This document shows, one piece after another, positions 25,265 to 34,291 of a stretch of 64,000 bases of DNA. The stretch's first letter is position 1, and every line of letters begins with the position of its first letter. This DNA is from Solibacillus sp. FSL K6-1523 (GTDB lineage: Bacteria; Bacillota; Bacilli; Bacillales_A; Planococcaceae): positions 918,001 to 982,000 of the forward strand of contig NZ_JBBOSU010000001.1 in assembly GCF_038005225.1 (NCBI RefSeq). Direction: 5' to 3'. The notes under the pieces were generated by a model. It saw only the letters and a list, made by a program, of their open reading frames with translations, did not search any database and was not told where the DNA came from. Position numbers and translations under genes: made by a program.

Positions 25265-26613
25265 TTGAATATACAGGTTTACAATCGAAAAAAGTGTTAG
25301 TGCTAGGATTAGCGAAAAGTGGTGTGGCAGCTGCGGAATTGTTACATGAGCTCGGTGCCTTTGTAACGGTCAATGATGCAAAGCCATTTGATGCGAATCC
25401 AGAAGCACAAGGTTTATTATCAAAGGGGATTACAGTAATTTGTGGTCGCCATCCAGAAGATTTATTGGATGAAGGCTTTGAGCTCGTTGTAAAAAATCCA
25501 GGTATTCCTTATTCAAATCCGATTGTTGCAGATGCAATGCAACGCGATATAGCGGTTATAACTGAAATGGAACTCGCATATTTAGTAAGTGAGGCACCGT
25601 TTATTGGGATTACGGGATCGAATGGTAAAACGACAACGACAACATTACTATTTGAAATGCTTCAACTTGGTCATTTACAACCACTAATTGCCGGAAATAT
25701 TGGGACGGTCGCATGTAGCGTTGCTGCAGCTGCAACAGACGATCAAGTCATTGTGACAGAACTTTCATCGTTTCAACTCATGGGAACACGTACGTTTAAA
25801 CCGCGTATTGCGATTTTAACAAATTTATATGAGGCTCATTTAGATTATCATGGCACATTTGAAGAGTATGCAGAGGCGAAATTCGGTGTGACGCGCAATC
25901 AAACAGCGGATGATTACTTTATTTATAATGATGACCAAGAAATCGTTCGCAGATATGCGCAAAAGTCCAATGCAATGCTCATTCCATTTTCAACAAGTGG
26001 TAAAAGAGATCATGGCATTAGTGCAGATGCACACAACATTTACTGGAATGGCGAGACTATTCTTGCTTGCAATGAAATCGTCTTACCAGGAGAACATAAT
26101 TTACAAAATATTTTATGCGCAGTAGCGGCTGCACTTTTACAAGGCTGCCCGATTGAGGCAATTAAAACTGTTCTTTCGACTTTTGTCGGTGTTCGCCATC
26201 GTACGCAATTTGTTCGTGAATGGAATGGTCGAAAAATTTATAACGATTCTAAAGCAACGAATGTATTAGCAACGAAAAGCGCGTTATCGGCATTTGAACA
26301 GCCGATTGTCTTACTTGCAGGAGGTTTGGACCGCGGACATTCTTTTGAAGAGCTACGAGAAGAAATGAAGCATGTCAAAGCGGTTGTTGCATTTGGTGAA
26401 ACGGCATTACGCTTTATGGCGTTTGCAAAGTCATGTGGGGTTACAAATATTGTCCGAGCGATTGATGTTGAAGATGCGGTAGGATATGCTGCAAAATCTT
26501 CGGAGCAAGGGGATATTATTTTATTATCACCAGCATGTGCGAGTTGGGACCAACATGCGAGTTTTGAAATTCGAGGAGATTTATTTATCGATCGTGTTAT
26601 GAAGCTTTCATAG
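25261..26613 (+). CDS. murD: UDP-N-acetylmuramoyl-L-alanine--D-glutamate ligase
   Basis: Adds D-Glu to UDP-MurNAc-L-Ala in the cytoplasm using ATP. 450 aa. N-terminal Rossmann-like domain (VLVLGLAKSG), central ATPase with GITGSNGKTTTT (about 114-125), and C-terminal domain with YNDSKATN and LLAGGLDRG. ATG 25261 overlaps the mraY stop; the longer open frame to 25186 lies inside mraY. It is followed by ftsW after 16 bases. Confidence 0.96.
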   Translation: MIEYTGLQSKKVLVLGLAKSGVAAAELLHELGAFVTVNDAKPFDANPEAQGLLSKGITVICGRHPEDLLDEGFELVVKNPGIPYSNPIVADAMQRDIAVITEMELAYLVSEAPFIGITGSNGKTTTTTLLFEMLQLGHLQPLIAGNIGTVACSVAAAATDDQVIVTELSSFQLMGTRTFKPRIAILTNLYEAHLDYHGTFEEYAEAKFGVTRNQTADDYFIYNDDQEIVRRYAQKSNAMLIPFSTSGKRDHGISADAHNIYWNGETILACNEIVLPGEHNLQNILCAVAAALLQGCPIEAIKTVLSTFVGVRHRTQFVREWNGRKIYNDSKATNVLATKSALSAFEQPIVLLAGGLDRGHSFEELREEMKHVKAVVAFGETALRFMAFAKSCGVTNIVRAIDVEDAVGYAAKSSEQGDIILLSPACASWDQHASFEIRGDLFIDRVMKLS

Positions 26614-26629
26614 AGAAAGGATAGTTACA

Positions 26630-27703
26630 CTGTCACATCAATTCAAACAATGGTTTTTTAGTAGTGCTTTCATTTTATCCATCATTGGGATTGTTTTTAT
26701 TTATTCCGCTGGTACGTACTGGAGTTCCATTCATTATATTGGACAAACACCATTTTATATAAAGCAAGGTATTTACTTCGTTATAGCGGTTATTAGTTGC
26801 TTAATGGTGATGAACATGAAAGTACTGCAAAAACCGAAAACGTGGGTATTTTTTTATTGGGTATCCATTTTCTTGTTAATTGCAGTATTAATACCGGGTA
26901 TTGGGATTGTGCGAAATGGCTCTCAAAGTTGGATTGGTGTGGGTTCACTAACGGTTCAACCAGCAGAGCTCGCCAAATTAACGACTTTAATATATTTAAG
27001 TATTCTTTTGGCAAATGGAAAAGCAGGACAGCGAGTTGTGCAATGGAAACATTTTCTTGTAATCATTCTTCCGTCTTTGTTAATTATGCTACAACCAGAT
27101 TTTGGCGCAGTGTTTATTTTAGTCGTGGCGGCATTTCTTTTACTTTTTATCGCACAATACCCAGTAAAGTTGTATCTCATCTTAATTTTAACGGGCATTG
27201 TTGGTTTAGTAGCATTAATTGCTGCAGCACCCTATCGTCTAAAGCGTATTGAAGCTTTTTTAAATCCTTGGGCAGATGCTTTAGGAAGCGGTTTCCAAGC
27301 GGTTCAATCATTGCTTGCAATTGGCCCAGCCGGTTTGTTTGGACATGGATTTTTAGAAAGTAGACAAAAATATTTATATTTACCTGAGCCACAAAATGAC
27401 TTTATTTTTTCCATTATTTTAGAAGAAATAGGTTTGTTAGGTGGTATGGGACTGCTGCTTATTTTTGCGTGCTTTTTACTATCCGGATATAAACTAGCCT
27501 TATCTTGCAATAGTCAGCTCCATTTTTATGTCATCTGTGGACTAACAACAACGATTGCGATACAAGCTTGTTTAAACATCGGTGTAGTCATCAATTTATT
27601 ACCTGTTACCGGTGTTACATTGCCATTCATTAGCTATGGCGGCACATCATTATTAGTTGTATGGCTAACCGTAGCGCTTATTTTAAATTTTTCAAAGGAA
27701 TAA
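26630..27703 (+). CDS. ftsW: SEDS peptidoglycan polymerase FtsW/SpoVE, apparent CTG start
   Basis: Integral membrane glycosyltransferase that polymerises lipid II, paired with PBP2B or SpoVD. I read 357 aa from CTG 26630: [M]SHQFKQWFFSSAFILSI, then the typical IYSAGTYW end of TM1. The frame is closed by TGA at 26600-26602 and has no ATG, GTG or TTG before 26804, which would delete the first two transmembrane segments. AGAAAGGA (26614-26621) is eight bases before the CTG. Conserved motifs are GSQSWIGVG, QPAELAKLT, LLIMLQPDFGA and, at the end, LPVTGVTLPFISYGG. It lies between murD and divIB; murG and murB, which follow spoVE in B. subtilis, are missing. Whether it serves division, sporulation or both is not resolved. 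Confidence 0.88.
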   Translation: MSHQFKQWFFSSAFILSIIGIVFIYSAGTYWSSIHYIGQTPFYIKQGIYFVIAVISCLMVMNMKVLQKPKTWVFFYWVSIFLLIAVLIPGIGIVRNGSQSWIGVGSLTVQPAELAKLTTLIYLSILLANGKAGQRVVQWKHFLVIILPSLLIMLQPDFGAVFILVVAAFLLLFIAQYPVKLYLILILTGIVGLVALIAAAPYRLKRIEAFLNPWADALGSGFQAVQSLLAIGPAGLFGHGFLESRQKYLYLPEPQNDFIFSIILEEIGLLGGMGLLLIFACFLLSGYKLALSCNSQLHFYVICGLTTTIAIQACLNIGVVINLLPVTGVTLPFISYGGTSLLVVWLTVALILNFSKE

Positions 27704-27723
27704 CGTGAAAGAAAGGAGTAGAG

Positions 27724-28554
27724 ATGATGGAGAAAGTAATAGACATAACAGAACGTGTACCTGCAATGCGGAAAAGACGAAAACGCCGTACGAATCTTAA
27801 ATTTGCATTTTTAACAACCATTTTCTTATTCATCATCCTATTGCTTCTTTATTTTCAATCACCATACAGTGATATGAAGGAAATTAATATTCAAGGGTCT
27901 AATTTAAAGGATGAGGCTTACTATTTACATCAATCCGGCTTAGTTTTAGATGAGTCGATGTGGGGATTTAAAATAGATGATATTGAAAAAGAAATTGCTA
28001 AAAATGATTGGATCAAATCAGTTGAAGTACAGAGAAAGTTTGTCAATACGGTTCAAATTACCATTGAGGAATGGCATAAAGTTGCTTATATTTCCCGAGA
28101 AGGCAATTTTTATCCGATGTTAGAAAATGGCGATATTTTTAACGAATCAAGTGAAATGGTGCCAGTTGACGCGCCCATTTTTTTGAAGTTTGAAGATGAA
28201 TCGTTACGAAAGAAAATATTGAAGCAGCTCGCCCTACTAAAACCGGAAGTGTTGTCACTAATTTCTCAAATAAATGCAAGCCCATTGGAATCCGATCCGT
28301 ATGCGATTACTTTGTTTATGAATGATGGTTATGAAGTGCGTGCGGAAGTGAATACTTTAGCTGAAAAGCTGAATTATTATCCATCCATAATTGCACAAAT
28401 TGAAAATGAGGATGCGTTTGAAAAAGGAATAATTGATATTGAAGTCGGCTCTTATTATCGCCCATTCTCGGAGGAATACGCAATCAATATTCCAGAGGAA
28501 GGCGAGGATATAGAGGGGGATGAACTAGATGATGAACAACAATCAACGGACTAA
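27724..28554 (+). CDS. divIB: Cell division protein DivIB (FtsQ family)
   Basis: 276-aa bitopic membrane protein of the divisome: a basic cytoplasmic segment (RKRRKRRTN), one transmembrane helix (about 25-45), a POTRA domain beginning at YSDMKEINIQGSNLKD, a beta domain, and an acidic tail. It stabilises FtsL-DivIC at the septum. GAAAGGAG precedes ATG 27724. Its last 26 bases overlap the next gene. Confidence 0.9.
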   Translation: MMEKVIDITERVPAMRKRRKRRTNLKFAFLTTIFLFIILLLLYFQSPYSDMKEINIQGSNLKDEAYYLHQSGLVLDESMWGFKIDDIEKEIAKNDWIKSVEVQRKFVNTVQITIEEWHKVAYISREGNFYPMLENGDIFNESSEMVPVDAPIFLKFEDESLRKKILKQLALLKPEVLSLISQINASPLESDPYAITLFMNDGYEVRAEVNTLAEKLNYYPSIIAQIENEDAFEKGIIDIEVGSYYRPFSEEYAINIPEEGEDIEGDELDDEQQSTD

Positions 28555-29257
28555 AAAAGCATCTCCTTTTACTCGGAAATACATGGTTATTTTAATAGTT
28601 TGTATTATTACAGGTTTTATCATTGGTTTTTCTTATAATTTATCGAAGGACAAGCGAACATTAAGCGCTAGCTCAACTTATTATGAACAGGAAAATCAGT
28701 ATCGGGAAGAATTAATTGTGCAGCAGGAACGAAATAAGGAATTAACAGATGAACTGGCCGAATTAGAAAAAAAAATACGTAGCTATGAAAAAAAGTATTC
28801 TTCAAATGAAGTACAGTATGAACGAAATATAAAAGAAGCCCAACAACTGCGCTTATTGTTAGGGATTGACTCTGGCGAAGGAAAAGGTATTAAAGTTACT
28901 TTGCAAGATGCAGACTATAATCCTGCAAGCACAAACCCTAATGATTATATCGTGCATGAAAGTCATATTTTCAAAGTGCTAAATGAGTTAAAAATTGCTG
29001 GTGCTGAGGCAATTGCCATCAATGGACAACGCTTAAAGATGAATTCTTATATTAGCTGTAATGGGCCAGTAATCACAATTGATGGGAAGCAATATCCAGC
29101 ACCCTTTGTCATTGAAGCTGTTGGTAAACAAGATATTTTATTATCAGCATTAGAGCTAACAGGTGGTGTTTTTGATCAATTACTAAATGAACGCGTTGTT
29201 GTGACATTTGAAAAAAGTGAATTAATTCAAATGCAATCTATAAACGAAGAAGGTTAG
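28529..29257 (+). CDS. DUF881 family protein (YlxW/YlxX-like), first paralogue
   Basis: 242-aa protein with one N-terminal transmembrane helix (about 19-38), an extracellular coiled coil (about 55-105) and a DUF881 domain (GEGKGIKVTLQDAD to the end). The family sits between divIB and sbp-ftsA in Bacilli; function unknown. The start ATG 28529 lies inside divIB, so translation is probably coupled. The next gene is a second DUF881 protein with the same layout. Confidence 0.82.
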   Translation: MMNNNQRTKKASPFTRKYMVILIVCIITGFIIGFSYNLSKDKRTLSASSTYYEQENQYREELIVQQERNKELTDELAELEKKIRSYEKKYSSNEVQYERNIKEAQQLRLLLGIDSGEGKGIKVTLQDADYNPASTNPNDYIVHESHIFKVLNELKIAGAEAIAINGQRLKMNSYISCNGPVITIDGKQYPAPFVIEAVGKQDILLSALELTGGVFDQLLNERVVVTFEKSELIQMQSINEEG

Positions 29258-29280
29258 TACAGCATTCGGAGGATAACGTG

Positions 29281-29988
29281 ATGACGAAAAAAATGTATCG
29301 AAACATTACAATTGTATCGTTCATCATTGGTTTTATGCTAGCTGTTCAATACAATACAGTACAAAATCCAACCGAACGAGATACACGAGATATTTGGGAA
29401 ATCCGTCAAGAATTATCAGAAGAGAAAAAACGACATTCGGAATTATTGTCGTCAATAAGTTCCTTGTCGAGCACGGTCAATAAGTACGAGGACGCTGAAT
29501 TTAATAACCCAGAACTGCTCTTGCAAGAGACTGTCAATGATCTGAAAAAGCAAGCCGGATTATTACCGATTAGTGGTCCGGGAGTTACGCTTACAATTGA
29601 ACCATCTCAAGAGTTAATCCAATTTGGATATGAATTGAAGCCGATTTCTCCTGATTTACTTATTCGATTGACGAATGATTTATATCGAAATAATGCTCAG
29701 GCAATCGAAATTGATGAGAAACGACTGACATACAATAGTGCGATTCGTGATATTAACGGGAAAACAACAATTAATAGTGAACCAATTAAAAAAACAAATT
29801 TTGAAATAAACATTATTATGCAAACATATGAGCAAGCCCAAAAATTAACCAATCATTTATTAGCGTCATCCTTTCAAGATGAGTTTTTTATCGATAATTT
29901 AATACTTACAGTCCATGATGCCGAACAAAATGTACGAATTAATTCCACAGTTGAATTACAACAAAGTAAATATTTGAGTGAGAGGTAA
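29281..29988 (+). CDS. DUF881 family protein (YlxW/YlxX-like), second paralogue
   Basis: 235-aa protein built like its neighbour: transmembrane segment (about 7-23), coiled coil (about 35-65) and DUF881 domain with SGPGVTLTIEPS and RNNAQAIEIDEKRL. GGAGG at 29268-29272 suits ATG 29281 slightly better than the GTG at 29278. Sequence identity to the first paralogue is low but the order of motifs is the same, so the pair looks like an old duplication. Confidence 0.82.
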   Translation: MTKKMYRNITIVSFIIGFMLAVQYNTVQNPTERDTRDIWEIRQELSEEKKRHSELLSSISSLSSTVNKYEDAEFNNPELLLQETVNDLKKQAGLLPISGPGVTLTIEPSQELIQFGYELKPISPDLLIRLTNDLYRNNAQAIEIDEKRLTYNSAIRDINGKTTINSEPIKKTNFEINIIMQTYEQAQKLTNHLLASSFQDEFFIDNLILTVHDAEQNVRINSTVELQQSKYLSER

Positions 29989-30002
29989 AAGGGGTTGCGA
30001 AT

Positions 30003-30368
30003 ATGTGGTTACCACTATTAGGATTAATTTTTGGTGTAGTGTTAGGTTTTTTAACAGATATTCAAATTCCATCTGTTTATGAAAATTACTTATCAATTGC
30101 GGTATTAGCAGCATTAGATACGATGTTTGGTGGGATTCGTGCACAATTACAACAAGTTTATGATGATAAAGTGTTTATTTCTGGATTTTTCTTCAATATT
30201 TTATTAGCAGCAGGTTTAGCATTTTTAGGCGTACACATTGGTGTGGATCTCTATTTAGCCGCAATATTTGCATTTGGCGTACGTTTATTTCAGAATATTG
30301 CAGTCATCCGTCGTATACTATTAACAAGATTAGACAATAGACGATTGAAAAAAAGTGAAAACTCTTAA
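30003..30368 (+). CDS. sbp: Small basic protein Sbp (DUF1290)
   Basis: 121-aa membrane protein with three hydrophobic segments and a basic C-terminal tail (RRILLTRLDNRRLKKS), exactly the length of B. subtilis Sbp and in the same place before ftsA. Motif LAALDTMFGGIRA is typical. Function unknown. GGGGTTG precedes the ATG. Confidence 0.88.
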   Translation: MWLPLLGLIFGVVLGFLTDIQIPSVYENYLSIAVLAALDTMFGGIRAQLQQVYDDKVFISGFFFNILLAAGLAFLGVHIGVDLYLAAIFAFGVRLFQNIAVIRRILLTRLDNRRLKKSENS

Positions 30369-30407
30369 AATTAACGTTAAATTTTCATGACAAATTACTG
30401 TTTTACT

Positions 30408-30436
30408 TAGACAATCAAGTAAATTTGCAATAGAAT
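30408..30436 (+). promoter_or_regulatory. Candidate sigma-A promoter of ftsA-ftsZ
   Basis: TAGACA at 30408-30413 and TAGAAT at 30431-30436 with a 17-bp spacer, each one base from consensus. It lies in the only gap (102 bases) between sbp and ftsA. Confidence 0.45.
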
Positions 30437-30470
30437 AAAAAATAGGAGTAATTGAAGGAGGTGCAACAAG

Positions 30471-31763
30471 TTGAATCATCAAGAAATATATGTTTCTCTC
30501 GATATTGGTTCTTCATCCGTTAAGGTACTTATTGGAGAGATGAGTGATGATCAATTGCACGTAATTGGTGTAGGTCATGTAAAATCAACAGGTATCCGAA
30601 AAGGAGCAATTGTTGATATTGATGCTACCGTGCAATCAATAAACAAAGCTGTCGAGCAAGCTGAAAGAATGACAGGCATCAAAATTGATGAAGTTGTACT
30701 TGGTGTACCAGCTAATCAAACATTTTTACAACCTGTAAAAGGGGTTGTTGCTGTAAATGGCGAAAATAGAGAAATTACCGATGACGACTTAGAGCGTGTA
30801 ATCGATTCCGCACAGGTAATGTCGATTCCGCCAGAGCGTGAATTAGTCAATTTAATTCCAAAACAATTTATCGTTGATAATTTAGATGAGATAAAAGATC
30901 CACGTGGAATGATAGGAATTCGTTTAGAAATGGACGCAACGATGATTACAACTTCGAAAACACTTGTACATAATGTACTTCGTTGTGTTGAGCGTGCAGG
31001 TTTACAAATTCGTGAAATCTATTTACAACCATTGGCGGCAGGTACATTTACGTTAACAGAAGATGAAAAAAATCAAGGAACCGCTTATATTGATTTAGGT
31101 GGGGGCTCTACAACGATTGCCTTATTCCAAGATGGACTATTAAAAAATACTGCAGTAATACCAGTTGGAGGCGAACATATTACAAAGGATTTATCCATTG
31201 TTTTAAAAACGCCAACAGAGCAAGCAGAAAAAATTAAAAAGCAATATGGACATGCTTTTTATGATGATGCATCCGACGAGCAATTATTTGAAGTACCAGT
31301 AGTTGGTACCGATACAACAGATCAATATAGTCAACGTTATATTGCCGAAATTATCGGAGTTCGTTTAGAAGAACTTTTTGAATTAGTTTTAGACGAATTA
31401 GCACGAATGGGCATTCAAGATTTACCTGGAGGCGTAGTAATTTCTGGAGGCGTAGCTCAAATTGAAGGAATTGCTCAATTAGCCCGCCAAGTAATGCTTA
31501 CACGTGTGCGCGTGTTTACACCAAATTATATTGGTGTTCGTGAACCTGGATTCACGACATCTGTCGGATTAATTCGTTATGCGAATGCAGATGACAAGTT
31601 TTATGGTAGAAGTGCAACCAGTTCTGCACCTTCTTATGCGCCTTATCCTGCTCAATCAAATCCTTCTAAAAAACAAGCAAGTGTATCGGAGCGAGTAGAA
31701 AGCGACAATAAAGTTGGAGTTATTGATCGCGCTAAAAACTTATTAAATAAATTTTTCGATTAG
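30471..31763 (+). CDS. ftsA: Cell division protein FtsA
   Basis: Actin-like ATPase that tethers FtsZ to the membrane. 430 aa. SLDIGSSSVKVLIGE (8-22) is the phosphate-1 loop; TAYIDLGGGSTTIA (about 203-216) phosphate-2; GGVVISGGVAQIEG the adenosine motif. The C-terminal end is the amphipathic membrane-targeting helix (VIDRAKNLLNKFFD). It starts at TTG 30471 behind a full AAGGAGGTG site. Confidence 0.96.
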   Translation: MNHQEIYVSLDIGSSSVKVLIGEMSDDQLHVIGVGHVKSTGIRKGAIVDIDATVQSINKAVEQAERMTGIKIDEVVLGVPANQTFLQPVKGVVAVNGENREITDDDLERVIDSAQVMSIPPERELVNLIPKQFIVDNLDEIKDPRGMIGIRLEMDATMITTSKTLVHNVLRCVERAGLQIREIYLQPLAAGTFTLTEDEKNQGTAYIDLGGGSTTIALFQDGLLKNTAVIPVGGEHITKDLSIVLKTPTEQAEKIKKQYGHAFYDDASDEQLFEVPVVGTDTTDQYSQRYIAEIIGVRLEELFELVLDELARMGIQDLPGGVVISGGVAQIEGIAQLARQVMLTRVRVFTPNYIGVREPGFTTSVGLIRYANADDKFYGRSATSSAPSYAPYPAQSNPSKKQASVSERVESDNKVGVIDRAKNLLNKFFD

Positions 31764-31802
31764 AACGAAAATGAGGGTTGTCATAAATTAGGAGGAGAGA
31801 CT

Positions 31803-32975
31803 ATGTTAGAATTTGAAACGGGTATGGATCAACTAGCTGTCATTAAAGTAATTGGTGTAGGTGGCGGTGGTAACAATGCCGTAAATCGTATGATCGAGCA
31901 TGGAGTCCAAGGTGTAGACTTCATCGCTGTCAATACAGATGCACAAGCTTTGAATTTATCAAAAGCTGAATATAAATTACAAATTGGTGGAAAGTTAACA
32001 CGCGGTCTTGGTGCAGGTGCCAATCCTGAAGTTGGAAAAAAGGCAGCGGAAGAAAGTCGTGAACAACTTGAAGAAGTATTACGTGGTGCCGATATGGTAT
32101 TCGTAACTGCTGGTATGGGTGGTGGTACAGGTACTGGTGCAGCACCTGTAATCGCTTCAATTGCGCGTGATTTAGGCGCATTAACAGTTGGTGTTGTTAC
32201 ACGTCCATTCACATTTGAAGGACGAAAGCGTCAAACACAGGCAGTTGGTGGTATTTCAACGATGAAAGAATCAGTAGATACGTTAATCGTCATTCCAAAC
32301 GATAAGCTACTTCAAATCGTTGATAAATCGACACCGATGTTAGAAGCGTTCCGAGAAGCTGACAATGTTTTACGACAAGGTGTTCAAGGTATTTCAGATT
32401 TAATTGCTACGCCTGGTTTAATTAACCTAGACTTTGCAGATGTCAAAACGATTATGTCTGATAAAGGTTCAGCGTTAATGGGGATTGGTATCGCAGCAGG
32501 TGATAATCGTGCTGTTGAAGCGGCAAAAAAGGCCATTTCATCACCACTTCTTGAAACGTCAATTGATGGAGCAAAAGGTGTAATCATGAATATTACGGGT
32601 GGCTCGAACTTAAGTTTATTTGAAGTTCAAGAAGCGGCTGATATTGTTCAATTGGCTTCTGATGAAGAGGTTAATATGATCTTTGGTTCGGTGATCAATG
32701 ATAATCTAAATGATGAAATTATCGTAACAGTTATCGCAACAGGCTTTTCAGATGACTTTAGCTCTCCAATGCCAACGCCAATACGTCCAGCACTAGGTGT
32801 ACGTCAACAAGCGGCGTCTACACAGCCAGCAGCACCACAGCAGCAACAGATGCAACAGCCGCGTGTGCAAGAGCATGTTCAACAGGAAATGCCGCGTCAG
32901 CAAACGCAACAAAACTATCAACAAGAAGAAACATTAGATATTCCGACGTTCTTACGTAATCGTCGTAACCGATAA
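31803..32975 (+). CDS. ftsZ: Cell division GTPase FtsZ
   Basis: Tubulin homologue that forms the Z-ring. 390 aa. GTP-binding GGGTGTG at 106-112, N-terminal [11 protein letters not shown] loop, T7-loop NLDFADV near 206. A Gln-rich flexible linker (about 325-375) precedes the conserved C-terminal peptide [10 protein letters not shown] that binds FtsA and SepF. GGAGGAGA precedes the ATG. Confidence 0.98.
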   Translation: MLEFETGMDQLAVIKVIGVGGGGNNAVNRMIEHGVQGVDFIAVNTDAQALNLSKAEYKLQIGGKLTRGLGAGANPEVGKKAAEESREQLEEVLRGADMVFVTAGMGGGTGTGAAPVIASIARDLGALTVGVVTRPFTFEGRKRQTQAVGGISTMKESVDTLIVIPNDKLLQIVDKSTPMLEAFREADNVLRQGVQGISDLIATPGLINLDFADVKTIMSDKGSALMGIGIAAGDNRAVEAAKKAISSPLLETSIDGAKGVIMNITGGSNLSLFEVQEAADIVQLASDEEVNMIFGSVINDNLNDEIIVTVIATGFSDDFSSPMPTPIRPALGVRQQAASTQPAAPQQQQMQQPRVQEHVQQEMPRQQTQQNYQQEETLDIPTFLRNRRNR

Positions 32976-32990
32976 AAGGTTCAATATGTA

Positions 32991-33047
32991 GAGGTTGTTC
33001 TAGTAGTCTATAAATATGACTGCTAGAGCAACCTCTATTTTTTTATG
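32991..33047 (+). terminator. Terminator of the dcw cluster after ftsZ
   Basis: An 18-bp stem with one internal mismatch, arms 32991-33008 and 33018-33035 (GAGGTTGTTCTAG at the base), followed by seven T. Confidence 0.95.
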
Positions 33048-33335
33048 TTCAAATAACTATGTGTAATTACAGAACTTATCATTTATAAATCCTAATCATT
33101 TTTTGAATATGAAATTAGTTTCAGCTACTCAATAAAATTCGTTCCTACAATACGGTTACAACTGCAAAATATGCCGTTTTCCCCCACATTTATAGCATAA
33201 TTCCGACATTATCAAAGCTTTTCTTTGCGCTAAGGTGGTACTGGCTCCTCGCTAGTAAATACTTTATTAGGAAACTTACATTATAAAGAAAGAATCCTTT
33301 GTTTAACTTATATAAAAAAAGCGGCGGAATTTTAA
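33048..33335. other. Non-coding AT-rich stretch upstream of spoIIGA
   Basis: No ORF with a ribosome-binding site, no strong hairpin and no match to the interspersed repeat. An AAGGTGGTAC sequence at 33230-33239 resembles part of a T-box but lacks the rest. Confidence 0.5.
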
Positions 33336-33430
33336 ATGTCGAAATAATTTAATTTATCTGACATTATGTCTATAAAATTATGTGAATCCCTTCTATGTTT
33401 TGACAAATTATATTGAAGTACAGTGATAGT
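33336..33430 (+). promoter_or_regulatory. Candidate Spo0A-controlled promoter of spoIIGA-sigE
   Basis: ATGTCGAAA at 33336-33344 is a good Spo0A box. TTTTGACAAA at 33398-33407 contains a -35 TTGACA and is one base from an inverted Spo0A box (TTCGACAAA). A -10-like GATAGT lies at 33425-33430 with a long 19-base spacer. The B. subtilis spoIIG promoter also combines an unusually long spacer with Spo0A sites over the -35. Confidence 0.45.
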
Positions 33431-33456
33431 CTTGGTACTAGGAGGAACAACAATAC

Positions 33457-34278
33457 ATGATAGGGGAACTCATCGTCTTATTTAACTTTTTCTTCAATAT
33501 TATTTTACTCAGGTTTACACAAGCGGTGACGAGATATCCGATAAAGACATGGCGATTAATAAGTAGTGCTTTTTGTAGTGCCCTTATAGCCGTTGTTTTT
33601 TATGAATCAATCGTAATGACAATTTTTAGTTTTATTGTTTTGATTGGAATTGCATTTTCATTTCGATGGAGCAGTTTTTACGTTCAAGGTAGCTGGTTAA
33701 TGATGGGAACATTGCTGGCGGGGGGGTTGCTAAGTGCGGTTCAACCTTATTTATTGAAACATTCCATTTTTGCTTATATTTTGTTTTGTTTAGGCATAGC
33801 TTGTAGTAGTTTGTTTTTGATGAAAAGAAGTTGGTTCAACAAGTTACAACAAGTCGTCCAGCAACAATATGTTACAAACTGTGAGGTTGAGCTATTTGAC
33901 CAAACATTACGTTTACTAGCTTATATCGATACAGGAAATGAATGTATTGAACCATTGAGCAGAGCGCCTGTACATTTCATCTCTTTTAAAGCAGTTCATG
34001 AGCAATTAGAGCCCACTTTTGAAGCGAGCTTAGAAAAATGGTCGGAAGAAGAACCATTAGCTCTTGAAATGTTTTCTAAAGAACTTCGGAAACATATCCG
34101 TATTGTTCCGCTAACAACTGTTCAGAATAGCTCCGTTTTAGTACCGGCTTTTCGAGCAGAAATTAAAATTAATGAAAAAACAGATAAAAATCAATATGTT
34201 ATTTTCACAAAAAATGATGCTCGTTTCCCGCAAAAGGCCCAAATGATTGCACATGTATCTGTTCTTACAAATCGATAA
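33457..34278 (+). CDS. spoIIGA: Sigma-E processing peptidase SpoIIGA
   Basis: Membrane-embedded aspartic protease that removes the pro-sequence of sigma-E in the mother cell after a forespore signal (SpoIIR). 273 aa: five hydrophobic segments in the first 130 residues, then a soluble protease domain with the active-site D158-T-G-N. It is directly upstream of its substrate gene sigE (13 bases), as in B. subtilis. Confidence 0.94.
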   Translation: MIGELIVLFNFFFNIILLRFTQAVTRYPIKTWRLISSAFCSALIAVVFYESIVMTIFSFIVLIGIAFSFRWSSFYVQGSWLMMGTLLAGGLLSAVQPYLLKHSIFAYILFCLGIACSSLFLMKRSWFNKLQQVVQQQYVTNCEVELFDQTLRLLAYIDTGNECIEPLSRAPVHFISFKAVHEQLEPTFEASLEKWSEEEPLALEMFSKELRKHIRIVPLTTVQNSSVLVPAFRAEIKINEKTDKNQYVIFTKNDARFPQKAQMIAHVSVLTNR

Positions 34279-34291
34279 AGGAGGATGAATA

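Noticed and set aside
26797-27252. Overlapping plus-strand ORF in another frame within ftsW, which could suggest a frameshift
   Set aside because: The conserved FtsW sequence is continuous in the frame of 26630-27703; the overlapping frame has no recognisable family and is a shadow.
33225-33255. AAGGTGGTAC resembling a T-box upstream of spoIIGA
   Set aside because: No specifier stem, no GGTACCRCG continuation, no terminator or antiterminator follows, and spoIIGA is not an amino-acid gene.
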